From: Ascochyta rabiei
Taxonomy: Eukaryota > Ascomycota > Dothideomycetes > Pleosporales > Didymellaceae
Length of the DNA stretch: 64,000 nucleotides
Assembly: GCF_004011695.2 (NCBI RefSeq)
Contig: NC_082416.1
Span: 806,001 to 870,000, forward strand
Direction of reading: 5' to 3'
A program made the position numbers and the translations under genes. Below the pieces are notes generated by a model. It did not search any database and had not been told where the DNA came from. It saw only the letters and a list, made by a program, of their open reading frames with translations. Shown here in pieces: positions 54,628 through 64,000 of this stretch (position 1 is the stretch's first letter; each line of letters begins with the position of its first letter).

Positions 54628-56531
54628 TACGTTAATACGTCTTTAACAACATAAGAGGCGTCCCTGTTAGTGTCTAGGGTAGATTTACTACTAGTAGCAA
54701 GAGTTAAGTTGTTCCCTGCAGCAAAGGCGCCCCTTTACTATCTCCCCTTAGGGTAGTACTTGCTTATATACTCTTAGAAGCGTTTTATTATTTCTTTATA
54801 AGTTATATTTTATTCTTATCTGCTATAGTACTAGAACATTGTTACCTAGGTTAGCGCTATCTTTATTACTAAATCTAAGAAGTCTTAGATAGTGTCTTGT
54901 ATATTGTATATTTTAGTAACACCCTCTATTTTAGCGTTAGTTACAGCATAATTATACTTAAGAAGCTAGGTATTCTAGCTCCTAGGTTGTCTTATTAGTT
55001 TAAGGGCTGCTAGGTATTAGTGGCGTGTGCGTAATTGTTCTTCTCTAGCATTAATGCTAACTGTGTATTTAAGGCTAATAAGCTATATTTAAATTAATTT
55101 ACCTAGTTAGCAGCAGTTCTTTATAAGGTAAGGTAATACTAAGCTTTAGATAAACATTACTACCTTGTCTAGGTTAGTTTGTTCCTTGTGGTAGTCTCTA
55201 TCCGCTATCTTATAGGATTTAAGGCAGCTCTTCTAATAGTTATTATCTTCCTTCTATGCCTTTAGGCTGTTAGCTAATAGTTTAGATAGGATTTCAGGAA
55301 GCTAGGGGTTTCCTTGTTTATTATTGCTAAGGGCTAGCCTCCTCTTATAGTTAGTAATGTCTAGGGCGTTAGGCACTTATAGCTTAGTCCTTAGAGGGAT
55401 AGTCTAATTTAGGTCTATCTTCTCCTATACGTCTAGAGAGGCGCAGTAGGTCTGTAGTTAATACAACTAAGGTGTGTAGGTTGTGTAATCTATAAGAATT
55501 ATTATTAAATTGCGTATAGTTAATAGCGACATATTAAAAGGGTATTTTAGTAGTGTTAGTAAGACTCTTAATTTTTAGATAATATGCTTAATGTGCAAAG
55601 ATAATAATAAAGGTAATTAATTAATAATTATCTGTCTTAATGGCTCATTTTATGTGGGTGTGCCGCTAGCCCCTAAGTTAACCAAGGTTAACCCTAAACC
55701 CCCAGCTTGGCTCGGCAAGGTTGGTTATCTAACAACTCTATAGCAGACTGTAGGCAGTATAGTGTTACTACGTTTACTAGAATGTTTTTCCTATTTTTAT
55801 TTTTATATATGTACTTTATAGCTTATGCTATTTCTATTATCTTCCTCTAGTTATAGTCTGTTGCTAAATAGATTGCTAGGTATTAACCTTTAAAGTTGCT
55901 TATACCTCTATATTATATAACTAGGTTTAGGGTTTACTAGATAATATCTAATATTAAGTGTATTATAGCTGCTAATTTATTAAACTTAGTAACTACTGCA
56001 CTTATCTAGAAGTTAAGCCTTTCCCTTTGCGCCTGTAGCTCTCCTTAAGTAATCTCTATTATAAACTAGCTAACTGTAGATCCCTCTATGTATAGCATTA
56101 GGATATTAGCAACCTTAGTAATGTCCTTACTCTTAATAGCCTTTAAGACTAATAACTACCACACTACCCTCTCTCCTAGTTCTAGCTCTTTCTATGTAAT
56201 CGCCCTTTACAGTAATATTATAAACTTTGTATATAGTTAAGTAGATATAAAGAAGTTATAAGCTAATGTTGTAAGGGAAGAGAGTTAGAAGTAACAGGGT
56301 AGCTCTGCTTTAAGAGTGTCCCAGGCAGCTGTAGGCCCGCTTTTCTTCTACGCTTTTACTTACTATTTATATTTTTTACTTACTATTTATAGTTTTACTT
56401 ACTTACCTTTACTTACTATAATTGTTAATTGTTTATAAACAGTTGTTTTAGTTATAAGCTGTTAGCTTACACCTTTCTCTGTACTTAGTAAGTGCCTAGG
56501 CTAAGTTGTTTTTGCTAGCGTTAAGTTTCAG

Positions 56532-56574
56532 CTAATTAGGAGTTAACTAGTAAGACCTAGCAACTGCTGATTAG
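56532..56574. repeat. 43-bp palindromic module, copy 3
   Basis: CTAATTAGGAGTTAAC...CAACTGCTGATTAG, 43 bp, preceded by GCTAGCGTTAAGTTTCAG, which resembles the GCTAGCGTTAATTCT preceding copy 2 in Copia-2. The similarity therefore extends slightly outside the palindrome. Confidence 0.75.
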
Positions 56575-59500
56575 CTTGTAGCTTTAGCAGTTAGGACGTT
56601 ACCCCCCTATCTTTAGCAGCCCATTCTATAGACTACACTGCTATTCCTTAATATTAGAGTCTAAATTAGATAATTTATTATATATTTTGTATTATAGTCT
56701 TTTGTACTATATAAGAGGTTAAGGGTAGATTTTAATACTTAGTAAATTTTAACTAGCAGGTGTTCTTCCCTTACTTGCTAGAATAGGGGTGCTTAAATTC
56801 TTAGTAGCCTTACTTTATCTGCTCTGTAGAAACATGTCCTTATAGTTTTAATTTTAGGTATCTTCTCTCTATACCTTTATAAGTCCCTTCTCTTCTAACT
56901 AAATATCCTCTAGTAAACGCTTACAGAACTTCTTTATTCTTTACCCTAGTACTGTATATAGCATGCTAGTCCTGTTAAGGTCTTTAAGTAAATAGGTGCC
57001 CCTGTTTAGCTGCGTTCTGTTAAGTAACACTTAGTATGGCCTAAGCCACTTCTTTCTTAACTTCTTATCTCTAGACATGTTAATTTGTCCTACTAAGTCC
57101 TACAGTAGAACTAGGTCTCTAGGGTTAATCTGCTTATGCTGAACTTTGTTGTTATTATCCTAATATTCCTTTTTTAACGCTCTTAGTTAATTAGTTGTGC
57201 TAACTACATCTTTTAGGAACTAATCCTAGAGATCTAACTATATAGCCCTAATTGCAAGTAGTTAAGCCCTGTTCTTAACCTTCTAGAATAGTAGTGTTTG
57301 CTATGTTAGTAGTAACGGTTTAATTAGAAGAACTAGGTTCTAGCTAGTAATAAGTTAATATGCTAAGTATCCTATAGATTATATAGAGATCCTGTTAGCT
57401 AAGAGCACTATTAGGAGGTTGTCTACCTATAACCCCTTAAGCTTTACAAGTACGTTAATAATAGGTTTATATCTACCCTCTACTTTTCCTATTACTTAAG
57501 GGTTGTGTGTAGATGCCTGTACCCTCTTAATCCTATAGATTAAAGTAAGCCTTTTAACTACTTTAGTAAAGTCTAGTCTGCTGTTAACTATAAGTCTTCT
57601 TATAGTGCATTATCTACAGACAATGTCTTTATATAGGAACTTTACTACTATTAATAACTTATTATTATAAAGCACCCTTGCCTCTATCTACCTACTTAAG
57701 TATTCTCTAGCTGTAACTAGGTACTAGAAGCCTCTGCTTATTAGCATGTGCATAATATTAATAGTAACTAACTTCTACAGCGTATAGAAGTAGGTACTAG
57801 TTAGCATATCCTTTATAATCTTAGTTACTCTAAGTTAGTACTCCTTACACATAGAGATTTTTCTCTTAACACTCCTATACATGTTAAGCTAGTAGTATTG
57901 TTAAGAGACTATAGAGAATACTGCGTTTATACCCCTATAACTAATAGTTTAGTAGATATTCTATATAACTATAGTTTAGATATCTGCATTATTAACTACA
58001 CGCCTCATAGCAATATTCCTTAATATTTTTAGAATAAGTAGCTGTCCCTCTTAAAGAAGTTTATAGCTCTCTTCTTCTAAGCCCTACACTCTTTCCTACT
58101 TAACCTAACTAGGGTCTTTAGGGAGTGTAGAAAAACAGCAATGTCCTCTAATTTCTAAGAGTATTCCTGTCTTAGAATCTAGGTAGTCCTTGTGTTAACC
58201 TAGTCACCTAACACTACATTTACTATTAGGTTTTTAACAAACTCTTTAACGTCAGATTTAGGTTTATTAAGGTTCTTCTACCCTTCTAGCTTTAGGTATC
58301 TTAATAGTGCGTCTGTAACTATATTCTTCTTTCCTAGTATATAGCGTATTTTAAAGTCCTAGAGTAGAATTACAGCAAGCCACCTGTTTATAACTAAGCC
58401 TAGAAGGTCTAACAACAACCTATCTAGCTAGGTAATTAATATTTAAGTGTTAGTCTTAATAATAAAGTGTATACTATATAGCTACATCCTAAACTTCTTA
58501 AGTGCCTAAATAACTGCCTTATATTTAAGCTTTATTAAGTGCTACCTACTTTCTACCTTAGACTAGACAGTGCTTTTAAATCTGTATAGGTGTTATTTTC
58601 CGTCTAGGCCTATATATATAAGGCATGCTTCTGCGCCTTTATTGCTTGTATTAACTAAGAGAAACACTAAACTAGGAATTTTATAAGATATTGTTATAAG
58701 CGCAGGTGCGTTAATAATATGCTCTTTTAGGAGTAATATTAAACTCTGTTCTGCGTTGCCCTATTGCTATACTGCGTTATTCTTTAATAACTAGAATAGT
58801 AGCTTTGCTTTTAAGGCAAATAAGGGTATCTAGATATAGTAGTAAACCACAATTCCTATAAACATCTAGACCTCCTTTAGGTTCTAACACTCTAGCCAAT
58901 TTGCAATTTTGTTAACTTTCTTTTGTGCTAGATATTGTCCTTCTGCTAAAACTTTGTAGCTAACTACCCCTAATTAATTGTGTCCCTAGTAGCATTAAAG
59001 TCCTAACACTATTCCCCTAGCTCTTTCTACGTCTATAAGGACCCTGTCTAGTTACTAGATGTGCTTAAGCATATATTACCTAACACTAGGTAAAGCCTTC
59101 TTGCTATTATAATCTGTCTTTAGGCTACTACTAGTAACATTATTAAGGAAAGGAAGTGTACCTAGCTAGTGGTCCTTAAGAATCTTTGTTATAATTCTTT
59201 AGAAGAGAGCTACTAAGTTAGTAGCCCCTTAAACTAGGGTATATAATTATAAAAGGCTAATTAGCATTATAACTGCTGTTATGTCTCTACTATCTTTATG
59301 CAGTATTATCTAGTTAAAACTGGAGAAGAAGTCTATAAGTAATATAATCTTACAGCTAGTAAACCTCTTAGAGAACTTGTCTGTAGTTAGAGGGGTTCCT
59401 ATATCTTAAATAGAGACCCTGTTTATATGTTAAGCGTTATTAATAACCTAAACTCTACTATCTTTCTTAGACACTAAATGCTATAGGTTTCTGTATTAGC

Positions 59501-60961
59501 TGTTGCATTACTTAAGTGTTCCTTATTTTAGTCTTTTATTTAATATCTTAACAAGTTCCCCTTCTAGACTTCTTACAACAGGGAAGGTCTTAACCTGCTA
59601 AGCTTTGTGTAGGATTGTCCTAATTTAGTATAGAGGAGAAACCTCCTTCTAAATCTGCCTAGATTTAGAAAAAGTAAAAGCTATAGCTGCTTCTCTGTTT
59701 AGGATTATTTCCTTAAAGAGTGCTATCTCTGCTAGGAATAGAGTATTGCTAAACTTCTAATCTTTTATTCTCTAGGGAGTGAGCCTTTTTCCTCTTAGGA
59801 ATAGGGCATATTACCTTTTAAATAAGTAATTAAAAGGACTAATATTATGTAGCCTTAAACTAAGTATTAGCTGTTGTTGTTTATATATAACTCTTTTCTA
59901 GTCTTTCTAACTAAGTTCTATAGGTTTATTAGGTTGTAAATTATTAACAGGTTAAACCTTTACCTCTACTTGTTTATAGAGTATATTAACTTCTTAGTTT
60001 TTAACTCTATTATGCTAACCTCTTATCCTTAATAATTATAAGTTTATTTAGAATAGTAAGATAAGGAAGTCCTTATCCGCATGTACCTGCCTAGGGTCCC
60101 CTCCCTTAGAGATCTATTTAAGACTACTAGCATTATTCTATATAAAGATAAAACTACTTAGGCCTTTTAAGATTCTTAAATCTATAGTTGTACGTAGGAA
60201 GTAGTAGTTTACTTCTACTAAGTAACAGAACTTTAGTGTTGTTAGGTCTTTACTAGTATTAGAACATCCTAGCCTAATTAAGAAGTTCCCCTATCTTCTC
60301 CCTCATCCTAGTTATGCTTAACTAGGGTAGAGTAGTAAGAAGATAGGTCTAATGCAATAAAGGTAGCGTTCCTCTTACTATTATTAGATATAATACAGCA
60401 TGTAGTTCTTCTTAAAAAGTTGTACTGTATAGCTAGTCTTGCTAATAAGTACTATAGCGTTCTAAGGATAACTAATCTTGTTAGGTTCCTTACAAGTCTA
60501 AAGTGCGTTAAGGTTGTAACTTCTCTAATCTAGACTAGGACATTCTACAACGTTCTAACAAATAGATCTATGCTACTATTAGCTGTAATAACGCCCTACT
60601 CTTTTCCTATTAGGTATGTTATTTCTTTATACACTATTCCTAGCGCTTAAGAAGCACTAAACCTTATTAAATTTATCTAAGCTCTAGTGTTAATTAAGCA
60701 GCTAACTGCATATAACCTAATATAAGCCTAGCCTATTAGTAAATCTTAGTGCACTAGCTTCTCTAACCTAGTAGTTTCTATAGTTTTAGCTAGCTTTTTT
60801 AGAGGATCTTTATTGTCCTATATATTATCATGTGCTTCTACTTAGTAGCTCCTGTAAGCATTCCTCTCTAATCTAACGTTAAAGCAAAGAGCCCTGCTGT
60901 TCTTAATTGCAGGGTAATTTTTGCTAAACTTAGCGCTAGTATAGACCCTTATAATTTCTAG

Positions 60962-61004
60962 CTAATTAGTACTTAACTAGTAAGACCTGTTAACTCCTGA
61001 TTAG
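60962..61004. repeat. 43-bp palindromic module, copy 4
   Basis: CTAATTAGTACTTAACTAG...TTAACTCCTGATTAG, 43 bp. The internal TAGTAAGACCT is shared with copy 3. Confidence 0.75.
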
Positions 61005-62091
61005 TTAGAACCCCTAGCCCCTAGGGTCGCTACGTTAACGCTCCTGCTAACTATTAGGTTAGAATCTAACTCCTTTATAAGCTTCTAGAACATTACTTAG
61101 ATATAACCCTAGAAGACTAAGTCTTTAATAGTAATCCCTTATACTTCTTAACAAAGAATTGCAGTTAAAATCTTGTTTTTAGATAGTTTAAATAGGTTAG
61201 CTATTCTATTGTCTAAGCTAGTTATTAAATACTTCCTCTTTTACTAATTTAATAGTAGAATAGTTTCTAATACCCTTTCTTATAATAGCAGTTTAATAAT
61301 AGCATACAGCTAACTGTAAAGCTAGCTAGTAAAAGGTATTATTTACTTACTCTATATTAGTAAAGGGCTTAACTCTAACAAGTCTTTAATATCTACTGCT
61401 AACTTATCTCTAGCATTATTATATGCTTGCTTAACTGTAGCTTATTAAAATATTAAAGGTCTTTCTTTCCTAACCGCAGCCCTTTGAGCTCTTTCTAAGA
61501 CAGTATTAATTTAGCAGTTGCGTGCCTTATCTGACCTAGTTACTGCGATTAAGGAGGAGCTTTCTTTAACGTTATATGCCCCTAGTACAATGTCCCTATT
61601 ATTAATATAATAAAGACTATAAACTTTATAATAGTATTGTTAAAGATTTAGAAGTTCTAAAAAGAGTACAATAACTTATAGTCTAGCTTGTGATTATCTA
61701 TTATAGTTAGTGCGCTAACACTCCTAATAGTCTTTCTCTGTATATCTAGGCCTAGCCTAGATCTATATATTACCCCTCTAGGCCTAGAGTCTACACCTTT
61801 AAATAGATTAGGCTTAACTACAGAGGCTGGCTAGTCTAAGACATCCTGTAAAACTTTAAAGTACTGTTAAATCTTCTGTTTTAACTAATTAAGTTAATAA
61901 GTAGGTAGGACAGATCCTTAGATAGGTTTAATTTAATAGTAAGCAGGACTAAAGTAGTACCTGCGTTAACTGTCTTAGTTAAGTTAAAACCTGCACTACC
62001 CTATGTAGGTAAGTGCTCTGTATAATTTACACTTACAGGCTTAGTAGTTTAGCTCTCTATATATGTTACAAGAGTTACTATACTCCTTTAG

Positions 62092-63710
62092 CTAGTCTGT
62101 ATTTCTTAGGGTAAGGTAGGGTTGTGTTTTCCCTTAGTATAAACTATTGAAAACCTTTTTAATTAAAAAACCCCTATAGGGAAAAATTATAATTAAGTAA
62201 AGGTATTTAGCCTTTTTAGTCCTACCCTTTTTTAGACTTTAACCTTAACGTCTTATTACGCGGTCTAAGCAGTTACTTTATTGTTTTCTAGTATTGTTTT
62301 AGCGCTTCTTTAGAAAGCTTTGTGCTAATTTCCTAGGAATTTTCTAAGTTAGGGAATCTGTCCTACTTAATAAGGTATTCCTGTTATCTATTAGCTAATT
62401 ACCTTCTGTTAAGGACTTTTTCTACATCCTATACCTTCTCTTCCCTCTTAACTATAGGTTCTTATATTTGTTCCTATATAGTTAGAAGTTAACTTCTTAG
62501 TATATATAGGTCTAGCAGTAACGCATAGAATACTAGATAGATCCCTTTTATTCCTAGTAGGTCTACTCTGTATATAATAGGGCCAATCTAGGCTGTAATA
62601 GTCCTAGGTCCTAGGTATTTCTAGTCTAGCTTCTTTTTTAGGCGTACTGTCCTAATGTTCTTACTAGAGACTAGTACTTTGTTACCTACTTTAAAGGGTG
62701 CTAGTAGTTGTTTCTTATCTAAGTGTTTCTTTAAATACTTATTTAACTTTTCTATATTTACTTTATAGGTAGCCTATAAGGAAATACCTCTAGTGGCTAA
62801 TTTCTTTATAAGGGGAGATTCTCTAACTTTTAATGCTAAAGTAGGCTAATCTGTGCCTCTTAGATCTATACTGTAACAGGCTTAGAAGAGTATTATATTT
62901 ATAGATGCGTAAATACTATTATTATATATAAATTCTGTAATTAAAATCTATAGGGCCTAATTGTCTTATTCTAGAGTATAGTAGCAACATAAGTACTATT
63001 TAAGAGTCTAATTTTACCTTTCTATTTAGCTATCTGTCTAGGGATAATAGGCTAACGTTAAGACTTGTCTTAAGTTTAAATAGTAGTTAAAGGTTTCCTA
63101 CGTCTTTCAGTTTATTAGCAGCCCCTAATCTAAGATAATTTGTGCTAGCGCGCTGTGTAAGCAGATAATTTCTCTAATTTAGGCATATGCTAGATCTTTT
63201 CTATCCTAATTAGCCCTAGCTAGTATGTAATGTAATATTTTATTTAATTTGTATACTACTACTAGTATAGAGTCGTACACTAACCTAGCCACCTTACTAG
63301 AAGGTAATTCTATAATAAAATCTATTATTACGTCCTTCTATAGTTAGCTTAGCACTAGTAAAGGTTGTAATAACCTATACAGTTTGTGTTAGGCAGCAGT
63401 TAATCTCCTATATACTAAGGAGTTATAGTAGTAGTTAGATACGTCCTTAGTAATGCCCTTCTAGGTGTATCTGCACTAAATCTTCTCTAAGGTCCTTTAT
63501 GCTCTAAAGTGTCCTAACATAAGGTTATTATAACATTCTTTAATTACTTATACCTTATCGTCTAGCCTTATAAGTAAGATACGCTTCTCCTTAGCTATAT
63601 TGTCTTTTTCTAGGTTATTTTATCCTATTTTAATATTGCTTAACTCTTTTTTAGTGCTAGAGAGTTTGTCTGTGTTATCTAAGTCTGTTGTTAGCTCTGT
63701 GTAACTGTTA
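62092..63710 (-). mobile_element. Gypsy-A2, pol fragment
   Basis: Reverse complement of Gypsy-A1 from about 28,990 back to 27,385: the segment with TTTTTAATTAAAAAACCCC, then chromodomain, integrase and the linker after RNase H. It is interrupted at 63,711 by TGTTAGGCGCTAGGCC, the start of another Gypsy-A-like LTR. Confidence 0.85.
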
Positions 63711-64000
63711 GGCGCTAGGCCTATGTTGAAGTCGTACTTTAGTTAAAGACCGTAAGCACTGATTCTATTGGTTCTCGGGGATGAGTACGGTTACTGGATC
63801 GGTAAGGGTTATCAACTAAGCAAAGCTTGTGAAGATAGGGTGCAATAAATAGTACAGAGTAGACTGTCTAGTTTAAGAGCAGGTTAAGATTCTAAAGACA
63901 AACTTAATTAATATAGTTAAACACAAACTATAAGGGTTGTGTTCCTACTAACTATATACTAAGGAGATACAGTGCTTATTAATAAGTAACTAGAGTTAGT
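63711..64000. other. Junction with LTR start and an unidentified repeat
   Basis: TGTTAGGCGCTAGGCC (63,711-63,726) equals the first bases of the Gypsy-A LTR, then similarity ends. The following 120 bp (TATGTTGAAGTCGTACTTTA..., GGTTCTCGGGGATGAGTACG) have a more balanced composition than their surroundings and are unidentified. From about 63,930 the sequence is the reverse complement of 22,041-22,112, the flank of the Gypsy-B1 5' LTR, and it contains GCTTATTAATAAG as in the palindrome array at 21,881-22,014. Confidence 0.6.

Larger units (their letters stand above)
49049..55734 (-). mobile_element. Copia-2 LTR retrotransposon, reverse orientation
   Basis: Reverse copies of the Copia LTR lie at 49,049-49,210 and 55,573-55,734, flanked by the target duplication ACTCT (49,044-49,048; 55,735-55,739). 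The internal region is the reverse complement of Copia-1, including the YVDN-type RT site near 50,285. It lacks the Gypsy-A1 insertion: at 55,384-55,388 a single ACTAA (as TTAGT) marks the empty site. It contains a pogo-like transposon at 52,775-54,627, beside which about 370 bp of Copia sequence (equivalent to about 31,710-32,085) are missing. RIP-type stops are frequent. Confidence 0.9.
55735..62091 (-). mobile_element. Gypsy-C retrotransposon remains, reverse orientation
   Basis: Read on the minus strand: RT and RNase H around 59,250-58,350 (KVNKIANWLEC, MFIGIVVYYYI, SLVFLLVNTSNKGAEACLIY, LKKFRMQLYSIHFIIKT with stops read through, LDLLGLVINRWLAVILL, YILGKKNIVTDALLRY). Integrase follows, ending near 56,950 with a YLLKDLNRT-type segment. 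This order and the spacing fit a Gypsy group common in dothideomycetes. Gag-like but unrecognised sequence lies upstream (62,050-60,000). I could not fix its LTRs. AAAGATAGGGGGG near 56,608 (minus strand) could be a polypurine tract, with a palindromic sequence just after it. The outer limits given are those of the non-Gypsy-A, non-Copia DNA and may include other debris. Confidence 0.65.
20651..64000. other. AT-rich, RIP-degraded transposon block
   Basis: Almost no frame longer than 60 codons survives over 43 kb. Homologous protein motifs of retrotransposons are still readable, but Gln and Trp codons are replaced by TAA/TAG throughout and TpA is very frequent. CpA/TpG-to-TpA transitions on both strands are the signature of repeat-induced point mutation. 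CpA-rich patches survive in a few places, such as the CAG run near 29,305, the pogo element at 52,775 and the foldback element at 41,690. Individual elements are listed separately. Confidence 0.92.

Noticed and set aside
56340..61060. The palindromic regions at 56,532 and 60,962 as the two LTRs of Gypsy-C
   Set aside because: They bracket pol and a possible polypurine tract adjoins one of them, but similarity covers little more than the 43-bp palindrome, so LTR status could not be supported.
20651..64000. Giant cargo-carrying element (Starship-like) or a CRISPR-like array
   Set aside because: No tyrosine recombinase captain was recognised, and the repeats are LTRs, minisatellites and palindromes without regular spacer structure.

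Overview
The window is nuclear DNA from a filamentous ascomycete. It is most likely a dothideomycete, perhaps Pleosporales, but that placement is inferred from protein types and genome style only. Supporting signs are short introns (about 50 bp, GTAAGT/GTATGT-type donors, CTAAC/CTGAC branch points), a fungal mitoribosomal protein, a GH6 cellulase, two fungal rhodopsin-domain membrane proteins, and a large block of transposons with dense C-to-T/G-to-A damage typical of repeat-induced point mutation (RIP).

Region 1, about 1-20,650, has balanced base composition and carries genes. In order: a Gal80-like oxidoreductase (-) whose two coding blocks do not join in frame; the 3' end of a lost phosphate-transporter paralogue (-, pseudogene); two head-to-head reading frames without ATG starts (2813-3761); a PHO84-type phosphate:H+ symporter (-, two introns); a wide intergenic space; a GH6 cellulase without CBM (-); mitoribosomal protein mS23 (-) with a minisatellite-filled intron; a divergent PPR protein (+) with a His-X repeat; a decayed acyl-CoA dehydrogenase (-); and two tandem rhodopsin-domain (7-TM) genes (+) rebuilt from 6 and 5 exons. 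These genes do not form one obvious pathway. The mS23/PPR pair shares a bidirectional promoter and both products probably act in mitochondria.

Region 2, about 20,650-64,000, is AT-rich with no intact gene. It is a nest of RIP-degraded mobile elements. A chromodomain Gypsy element (Gypsy-B1, from its LTR at 22,123) was hit by a Copia element (23,314-35,807, duplication AGAGG). That element was then hit by a second chromodomain Gypsy (Gypsy-A1, 23,666-30,958, duplication ACTAA). An inverted second copy, Gypsy-A2, begins at 40,674 and is itself broken by four things: an 856-bp foldback element built of GGGTA-type arrays, the 3' half of a second Gypsy-B, a reverse Gypsy-C together with an unidentified long relic ORF, and a second Copia (49,049-55,734, duplication ACTCT). 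The second Copia carries a pogo/Tc1-like DNA transposon (52,775-54,627, TA duplication). Copia-2 preserves the empty site of the Gypsy-A1 insertion, which confirms part of the order of events.

The strongest candidates for something undescribed are the foldback element at a chimeric junction, the relic ORF with an H-x-D motif at 45,816-49,048, and a 43-bp palindromic module found at four places in unrelated element contexts. All are relics or non-coding structures; no intact new system was seen.
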